A DNA stretch of 11,398 nt. It comes from an uncultured Erysipelotrichaceae bacterium. GTDB lineage: Bacteria > Bacillota_I > Bacilli_A > Erysipelotrichales > Erysipelotrichaceae. A program made the position numbers and the translations under genes. Positions within the stretch are counted from its first letter, which is position 1. Each line of letters begins with the position of its first letter. The notes beneath the pieces were generated by a model. It was given only the letters and a program-made list of their open reading frames with translations. It was not told the DNA's origin and ran no database searches. Of this stretch, positions 6,728 through 11,398 are shown piece after piece. The stretch lies in NCBI GenBank assembly GCA_902782955.1, contig CACZPD010000086.1, positions 1 through 11,398 on the forward strand, written 5' to 3'.

Positions 6728-7531
6728 TTAACCTCCGTTGATCATATCATATACGCTGACATCCACATTATACAGAGCATCCAGCTTCTTTGCCACGCTG
6801 TCCGCATGGGCACCGAGGCCGATCTCCTTTTCGATCATGAGTACATGCGCGTCGCTCAGGAAATAGGTTTCGCTCTCACGGATCTCCGCGTTTTTTGGTA
6901 TGAAGAATATCAGTGCACCGGCCAGCAGTGCTGAGGCAATAAGCGTATGCCGCTTCAGTGCCTTTTCCTTTTCACCGGACAGCAGGAGAACCGATACCGC
7001 AAGACCGGCAATGAATCCGCCGAGATGGGCCTTCCACGCTACATTCGGCAGAAAATTGATAAACAGGTTGGTGATCAGGACACGTCGTATATACATCTGC
7101 ATCGTCGGGCTTTTCATCGCGCCGTCTTTCCAGAGCACATAGATCATGGCTGCCATCAGCCCGTACAGTCCGCCGGACAAACCGACGCAGACCGTATTGT
7201 CCTTGCCTACCAGCTGGAACAGGCTCCCGCCGATCACAGAGATCATCAGGATAAATGCATATTTCAGCTTCCCTGCACGGAACTCCAGGAACCTTCCCAG
7301 CACAAGCAGGGAGTAGCAGTTCATGAACAGATGGATCAGACTGCCGTGTGTCAGGCCTACGGTCAGCACACGCCAGTATTCCCCGCAGAGGATCATCGGT
7401 TTGTAAAACGCCCCGAACAGGATCGCTGCTTCCAGGGAATTCAGCCCGGGCGTAAAGTACACTGCGGCATACAGCAGGACACACAGTCCGATGATGATAT
7501 AACTCAGAACAGGCTTCGGTGCTTTCTTCAT
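6728..7531 (-). CDS. Rhomboid family intramembrane serine protease
   Basis: This predicted polytopic membrane protease cleaves transmembrane segments of substrate proteins. The 267 residues contain the rhomboid core: a first membrane helix at about 9–27; the HGSLIHLFMN helix at about 56–80, with the HxxxN oxyanion elements; a helix at about 91–108; the catalytic GLSGG helix with S119; and H169 in AHLGGFIAG, completing the Ser-His dyad. An extra hydrophobic segment lies at 196–212, followed by a soluble acidic tail of about 55 residues with no motif I recognise. The ATG shares a 4-base ATGA overlap with the stop of the pseudouridine synthase gene. AGGAAGG lies just upstream. Substrates cannot be read from the sequence. 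Confidence 0.95.
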   Translation of the reverse strand: MKKAPKPVLSYIIIGLCVLLYAAVYFTPGLNSLEAAILFGAFYKPMILCGEYWRVLTVGLTHGSLIHLFMNCYSLLVLGRFLEFRAGKLKYAFILMISVIGGSLFQLVGKDNTVCVGLSGGLYGLMAAMIYVLWKDGAMKSPTMQMYIRRVLITNLFINFLPNVAWKAHLGGFIAGLAVSVLLLSGEKEKALKRHTLIASALLAGALIFFIPKNAEIRESETYFLSDAHVLMIEKEIGLGAHADSVAKKLDALYNVDVSVYDMINGG

Positions 7532-8445
7532 TCCGCCCCTTCCTTTCTGAGAATTTCCAGCAGTTCCTCAAAATATGCCGGCAGCGGTGCTTCAAATGTC
7601 ATGGTCTCTTCCGTGCGCGGATGGACGAACGTGATCCTGAAAGCATGCAGGACCTGCCCTTCCGTTTCCATATACGGGCACTTTTTTCCGTATTTATCAT
7701 CACCCATGACCGGATGTCCGATATATTTCATATGTACGCGGATCTGGTGTGTGCGTCCGGTTTCCAGCGAACACTCAACATATGTCGCATTCGCGAAACG
7801 CTCCAGCACGCGGAAATGCGTGACGGCGTTTTTACTGCCGTCTTCCGTTACCGCCATGCGCTGACGGTCGCGTTTGTCCCGGCCGATCGGCGCGTCAATC
7901 GTTCCGTCCTTATGCGGAATGACGCCTGTGACGACCGCTTTATATTCTCTCCGGCATGTCTTGGTTTCCAGCTGCCGGGAAATCGCTTCATGGGCAAAAT
8001 CATTTTTGCAGGCAATGAGGCATCCGGTCGTATCCTTGTCGATCCGGTGCACGATGCCCGGCCGGATCGCCCCGTTGATGCCGGAAAGATCCTTGCAGTG
8101 ATACAGCAGCGCGTTGACCAGCGTGCCGCTGTATACGCCCGGCGCCGGGTGCACGATCATCCCCTTCGGCTTGTTTATGACGATCAGGTCGGAATCCTCA
8201 TACAGGATATCCAGCGGGATATCTTCCGGCAGGACATCGATCGGTTCCGGTTCCGGGATCTCAGCTTCGATCACATCGCCCGGCATGAGCTTATAGGAAT
8301 TGCGGACCGGCTTTCCGTTGACCGTGATCCGCTTTTCATCTGTCAGCTGCTGTACGCGGGTACGCGAAAGACCGCTGACCTCCGTCAGGTATTTGTCGAT
8401 GCGTACGGGATTGTCATCCTCATATGTCCAGTTCATTTTTTCCAT
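7528..8445 (-). CDS. RluA/RluD-family ribosomal large subunit pseudouridine synthase
   Basis: This enzyme converts specific uridines of 23S rRNA to pseudouridine. Residues 14–64 form an S4 RNA-binding domain (RIDKYL, then SRTRVQQL and ITVNGKPV). The catalytic domain starts with LIVINKPKGMIVHP. It contains HRIDKDTTG at 133–141, where D136 is the family's catalytic aspartate, then the LETGRTHQIRVH motif. The 305 residues with an S4 domain fit RluD-type enzymes (helix 69 of 23S rRNA), but site specificity is inferred. The chosen ATG has GAGGA about five bases upstream; a second ATG three codons later is possible. The gene overlaps the end of lspA by 26 bases. The lspA–RluD-type order is the same as lspA–ylyB in Bacillus subtilis. 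Confidence 0.95.
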   Translation of the reverse strand: MEKMNWTYEDDNPVRIDKYLTEVSGLSRTRVQQLTDEKRITVNGKPVRNSYKLMPGDVIEAEIPEPEPIDVLPEDIPLDILYEDSDLIVINKPKGMIVHPAPGVYSGTLVNALLYHCKDLSGINGAIRPGIVHRIDKDTTGCLIACKNDFAHEAISRQLETKTCRREYKAVVTGVIPHKDGTIDAPIGRDKRDRQRMAVTEDGSKNAVTHFRVLERFANATYVECSLETGRTHQIRVHMKYIGHPVMGDDKYGKKCPYMETEGQVLHAFRITFVHPRTEETMTFEAPLPAYFEELLEILRKEGAE

Positions 8446-8887
8446 GTTTTTCCTCGTCTTCCAGAAAGCTTGCCAGGATCAGCAGACCGACGCCGATGCA
8501 CAGCGCCATATCGGCTACGTTGAACACCGGGAAGTTATATCCGAAGATATAGAAATCCAGAAAGTCACGCACGTATCCCAGCATCAGCCTGTCGATCATA
8601 TTGCCGAAAGCACCGCCGATCATCAAAGCGAGTGCTGTTTTTGTCAGAGGCTTCGGTTTTTTTGTCTCCATGATCCAGATCATGAACAGAACTGCCGCGG
8701 CCGAAATAACGCTGAGCACCTGGGTATATCCGCTCAGAAGGGACCAGGCCATCCCGGTATTCTTCAGATATGTCAGATGAAAGAACCCGGGAATCAGGAC
8801 AAGGTCCTGACAGGCGGGCGTATTGACGATCCAGATTTTGGTGATCTGGTCCAGAAGGACCACGACCAGACTCAGCGCATAAATCAT
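8420..8887 (-). CDS. lspA: Lipoprotein signal peptidase (signal peptidase II)
   Basis: LspA is the membrane aspartyl protease that removes the signal peptide from diacylglyceryl-modified prolipoproteins. It has 155 residues and four hydrophobic segments. The family motifs are all present: LLDQITK (11–17), KNTGMAWS (42–49), GGAFGNMIDR (91–100) with N96 and catalytic D99, and FNVADMAL with N123 and catalytic D126. GAGG lies seven bases before the ATG, partly formed by the stop region of the preceding ABC transporter gene 11 bases away. The 3' end overlaps the pseudouridine synthase gene by 26 bases, so translation of the two is probably coupled. Confidence 0.97.
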   Translation of the reverse strand: MIYALSLVVVLLDQITKIWIVNTPACQDLVLIPGFFHLTYLKNTGMAWSLLSGYTQVLSVISAAAVLFMIWIMETKKPKPLTKTALALMIGGAFGNMIDRLMLGYVRDFLDFYIFGYNFPVFNVADMALCIGVGLLILASFLEDEEKHGKNELDI

Positions 8888-8898
8888 GCATGTACCTC

Positions 8899-10716
8899 TT
8901 ATTCAGCCACAAGGTCTGCCGCCATGGTCTCAAACTGCCTGGTGAACAGGCTGTAATAATAACCCTTCCTGCGCATCAGATCCCTGTGTTTTCCATTTTC
9001 GATGATTTTTCCGTCTTTGACAACCAGTATAACATCTGCGTCCGTAATGGTTGAAAGCCTGTGGGCAATGACGAAGCTGGTCCTTCCTTTCGTCACCACG
9101 CCGATCGCATCCTGGATCGCTTTTTCCGTCATCGTGTCGATGGAGGATGTCGCTTCATCAAGAACGAGAATCTTGGGATCAGCGAGGATCGCGCGGGCAA
9201 AGGAAAGAAGCTGTTTCTCGCCGGTGGAGAGGTTTTCGCCGCCTTCACCGACATCGCTGTCCAGGCCTTTCTCCATTTTCCCGATCAGATAGTCAGCACT
9301 GACGATGCGCAGCGCTTCCATGATCTCATCATCTGTCGCATCCGGGTTGCCGTAGCGCAGATTGTCACGGATGGTTCCCGAGAACAGGTGCGGGCTCTGC
9401 AGTACATAGCCGATATTGGAATGCAGCCAGAGCTGGGAACGCTCCCTTGCATCCCTGCCGTCGATCAGCAGCTGCCCGGATGTCGGCTCATAAAACCGGC
9501 AGACGAGGTTGACCAGCGTTGATTTGCCGGCACCGGTCTCGCCGACGATCGCCACGTTCGTTCCGTGCGGCACCTTGAGCGAGAAGTGATCCAGTACGAT
9601 CTCATTGCCGTCCGGATACTGGAATGTCACATCGCGGAATTCGATATCCCCCTTCAGTTCCTCCCAGTTTTCCTTCTTCGGATGGAACGTGTCGCCGTAG
9701 CGGGCAATGACTTCCGGCGTATCCGCGACATCGGATTCAGTATTCATCAGTTTTGTAAACCGTTCGATATTGACGCGTATCGCGATCAGGGCACTGATGG
9801 TCTCCACGATCATGGAGATCGGTTCCATCAGGTTCATCGCGTAGTTCATGAATACGGACAGTGTTCCGATCAGCAGCACGCCCTTCTGGTTCAGGATGCC
9901 TCCCTGCCAGAGCACGAGGGCCAGGGCAAAGGAACCGGTCATCATGACCATCGAGGAGAAGACTGCGGAATAGCGTACGGCACGCACGGAAGTGCGCCGC
10001 ATTTCTTCAGTATCCTTTTCAAAATCCTTCTGAATGGTATCCTCGATCACCAGGGTCTTGATGCTGCGGGCACCGGTGATCCCTTCGTTGAAATTCGAGG
10101 TGATCCGGGAATTGGTTTCACGGATCTTCCGGTTCAGAACGACCAGTTTTTTCTGGAAATAGATGATCAGCAGGACCGCGGCCGGCAGCAGAAGCAGAAC
10201 ATACAGCGCCAGCCGGACATTGATCAGAAGCATATTTATAATCACAAACAGGATATAGGATCCGTTCCATACCACATCCATCAGACGCCATGAGACCAGT
10301 TCCCCGATCTTGCCGGTATCGGACATGACCCTGGCATGGATATAGCCGACATTGTTCTGGCTGAAATAGGAGAATGACAATGTCTGCAGATGGTTGAACG
10401 AAGCATTTCTCAGATCGTGGTCGACCTGCATTTCCGTCATGCCGCACCAGTATACGCTTGTGAAGTTGAGGATCAGCTGAACCACCAGGATCGCCAGGAA
10501 CAAGAGCGCAAACGGAACCGCTGTATCCATCGTTTCCTCTCCGATGAAATGGTTGATCGCATACCGGTTGAAATGCGGATAGATGCTGTCGATCATACTG
10601 ACGGTGATCCCCATCAGCATCATCACAAAGATCCGTTTCCGGTACGGACGGGCATACGGTATGATCTTCGGGATACCGAAGAAAGGAAGCTTTATGTTTT
10701 CGTCATTACGCTTCAT
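8899..10716 (-). CDS. ABC exporter half-transporter, BmrD-like subunit with intact catalytic site
   Basis: This full 605-residue type IV ABC exporter half has a transmembrane domain at about 20–320 with six predicted helices and an ATPase domain at about 355–590. Motifs: Walker A GETGAGKST (392–400), Q-loop Q440, signature LSTGE (496–500) instead of LSGGQ, Walker B LVLDEA with D520 and catalytic E521, and H-loop H552. Together with the upstream gene it should form a heterodimeric exporter like BmrCD, LmrCD or TM287/288. This subunit supplies the intact Walker B glutamate, and its unusual signature faces the partner's degenerate Walker site. The substrate is unknown; the family exports drugs, lipids and peptides. 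GAGGAGGT lies six bases before the ATG, and the start overlaps the end of the partner gene by 11 bases. Confidence 0.95.
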   Translation of the reverse strand: MKRNDENIKLPFFGIPKIIPYARPYRKRIFVMMLMGITVSMIDSIYPHFNRYAINHFIGEETMDTAVPFALLFLAILVVQLILNFTSVYWCGMTEMQVDHDLRNASFNHLQTLSFSYFSQNNVGYIHARVMSDTGKIGELVSWRLMDVVWNGSYILFVIINMLLINVRLALYVLLLLPAAVLLIIYFQKKLVVLNRKIRETNSRITSNFNEGITGARSIKTLVIEDTIQKDFEKDTEEMRRTSVRAVRYSAVFSSMVMMTGSFALALVLWQGGILNQKGVLLIGTLSVFMNYAMNLMEPISMIVETISALIAIRVNIERFTKLMNTESDVADTPEVIARYGDTFHPKKENWEELKGDIEFRDVTFQYPDGNEIVLDHFSLKVPHGTNVAIVGETGAGKSTLVNLVCRFYEPTSGQLLIDGRDARERSQLWLHSNIGYVLQSPHLFSGTIRDNLRYGNPDATDDEIMEALRIVSADYLIGKMEKGLDSDVGEGGENLSTGEKQLLSFARAILADPKILVLDEATSSIDTMTEKAIQDAIGVVTKGRTSFVIAHRLSTITDADVILVVKDGKIIENGKHRDLMRRKGYYYSLFTRQFETMAADLVAE

Positions 10717-11398
10717 ACGCCACCTCCTCTTCCGGTGTCATGCCGGCATTGATCTGCAGGTCATAGATCTTCCGGTAGATGCCCTCCTGCGCGATCAGTT
10801 CATCATGTGTTCCCATCTGGGATATCCGTCCCTTGTCCATCACGATGATCTGGTCCGCGTTCATCAGGGTTGTGATCCGGTGCGCAATCAGGATAACGGT
10901 GCTTTCACCGGTATTGTCTTTAAGCGCCCGGCGGATGTTGGCATCCGTTTCCGCGTCTACCGCGGAAAGGGAATCATCAAAGATCATGATCGGCGGCCTG
11001 CGGATCAGCGTCTGGGCAATGGCTGCCCGCTGTTTCTGTCCGCCGGAAAGCGTTACGCCCCGTTCGCCGACATAGGTCTCATATCCTTCCTTGAAATGCT
11101 CGACTGCCGTATCCAGATATGCCGTCTTGGCGGCACGTCTGACGTCCTGCAGATCCGCCGAACGGACAGCGATGCGGATGTTTTCCATAATGGACCGGGA
11201 GAACAGGAACGGTTCCTGCAGCACCATGCCGATATTGCTGCGCAGTTCGTGCAGCGGGACATCGCGTATATCTGTGGACCCGATCCGGATCGTGCCGTTC
11301 TCTTCCGGCAGTTCATACAGACGGTCGAGAAGATACATCAATGTGGATTTGCCGGATCCGGTGCCGCCGAGTATGCCGAGCGTCGTGCCGGATTTGAC
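10706..11398 (-). CDS. ABC exporter half-transporter, BmrC-like subunit with degenerate ATP site (5' end outside window)
   Basis: The frame is open to the window edge, so only the C-terminal 230 residues, the ATPase domain, are seen. The transmembrane domain must lie beyond 11398. Numbered from the first visible codon: Walker A GGTGSGKST (11–19), Q-loop Q61, canonical signature LSGGQ (117–121), Walker B ending IMIFDD with D142 where the catalytic glutamate normally stands, and H-loop H173. An Asp at that position with a canonical signature is the known pattern of the degenerate-site subunit in heterodimeric exporters such as TM287/288 and BmrCD. The TTG at 11339–11341 could be read as a start, but it falls inside the ATPase domain just after Walker A and cannot be the true start. 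The gene is first of the visible minus-strand unit and overlaps its partner by 11 bases. Confidence 0.94.
   Translation of the reverse strand, partial: VKSGTTLGILGGTGSGKSTLMYLLDRLYELPEENGTIRIGSTDIRDVPLHELRSNIGMVLQEPFLFSRSIMENIRIAVRSADLQDVRRAAKTAYLDTAVEHFKEGYETYVGERGVTLSGGQKQRAAIAQTLIRRPPIMIFDDSLSAVDAETDANIRRALKDNTGESTVILIAHRITTLMNADQIIVMDKGRISQMGTHDELIAQEGIYRKIYDLQINAGMTPEEEVAYEA

Noticed and set aside
6947..8956. Chain of long plus-strand ORFs (6947–7864, 7519–8523, 8300–8956) opposite rhomboid, RluD-type and lspA genes
   Set aside because: They are antisense shadows. The minus-strand proteins have complete catalytic motifs, while these translations are rich in His, Arg, Cys and Gln, show no family features and have no SD sites.
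11339..11341. TTG start making the upstream ABC gene complete at 211 codons
   Set aside because: The frame stays open to the window edge and encodes the Walker A motif just before the TTG, so the gene continues beyond the window.
1..11398. Mobile elements, CRISPR arrays, tRNA/rRNA genes, riboswitches or direct repeats
   Set aside because: The window is almost wholly coding. The longest non-coding gap is about 64 bases, and I saw no transposase, spaced repeats, clover-leaf or long structured leader.

Overview
The window looks like ordinary chromosome from a Bacillota bacterium with a GC content near 50%. I infer this from RNase HIII, MutS2 and CvpA encoded side by side, the lspA–RluD-type gene pair, a dCMP deaminase, a BmrC/BmrD-type ABC pair and strong Shine-Dalgarno (SD) sites in several genes. 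The protein sequences feel closest to Erysipelotrichia, but that is an impression from memory, not a search result. I see no tRNA, rRNA, CRISPR array, insertion sequence, phage gene or attachment site. Codon use looks uniform throughout.

Layout: (1) 1–585, plus strand: the last 37 codons of an unidentified gene, then a 127-residue membrane protein, closed by a hairpin terminator. (2) 572–5322, minus strand: a tight cvpA–mutS2–uvrC transcription unit with gaps of 2 and 6 bases. (3) 5323–5386: a short divergent promoter region serving that unit and rnhC. (4) 5387–6247, plus strand: rnhC (RNase HIII), which ends in a terminator hairpin containing the stop codons of both rnhC and its convergent neighbour. 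(5) 6231–11398, minus strand: at least six packed genes, in transcription order an ABC exporter subunit with a degenerate ATP site (cut by the window edge), its partner subunit, lspA (lipoprotein signal peptidase), an RluD-type pseudouridine synthase, a rhomboid protease and a dCMP deaminase. No junction in that run has a gap above 11 bases, and three overlap.

Functionally, the middle section is a nucleic-acid maintenance group: RNase HIII removes RNA from RNA:DNA hybrids, UvrC makes the incisions of nucleotide excision repair, and MutS2 acts on collided ribosomes and/or recombination intermediates. The right-hand unit mixes envelope functions (export, lipoprotein maturation, intramembrane proteolysis) with rRNA modification and dUMP supply.

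I found no clearly new multi-gene system. The points most worth checking are the probably leaderless rnhC mRNA, overlapping divergent promoters, the absence of SD sites at rnhC, mutS2 and uvrC, a MutS2 Smr domain with altered signature motifs, and a terminator inside a convergent gene overlap.
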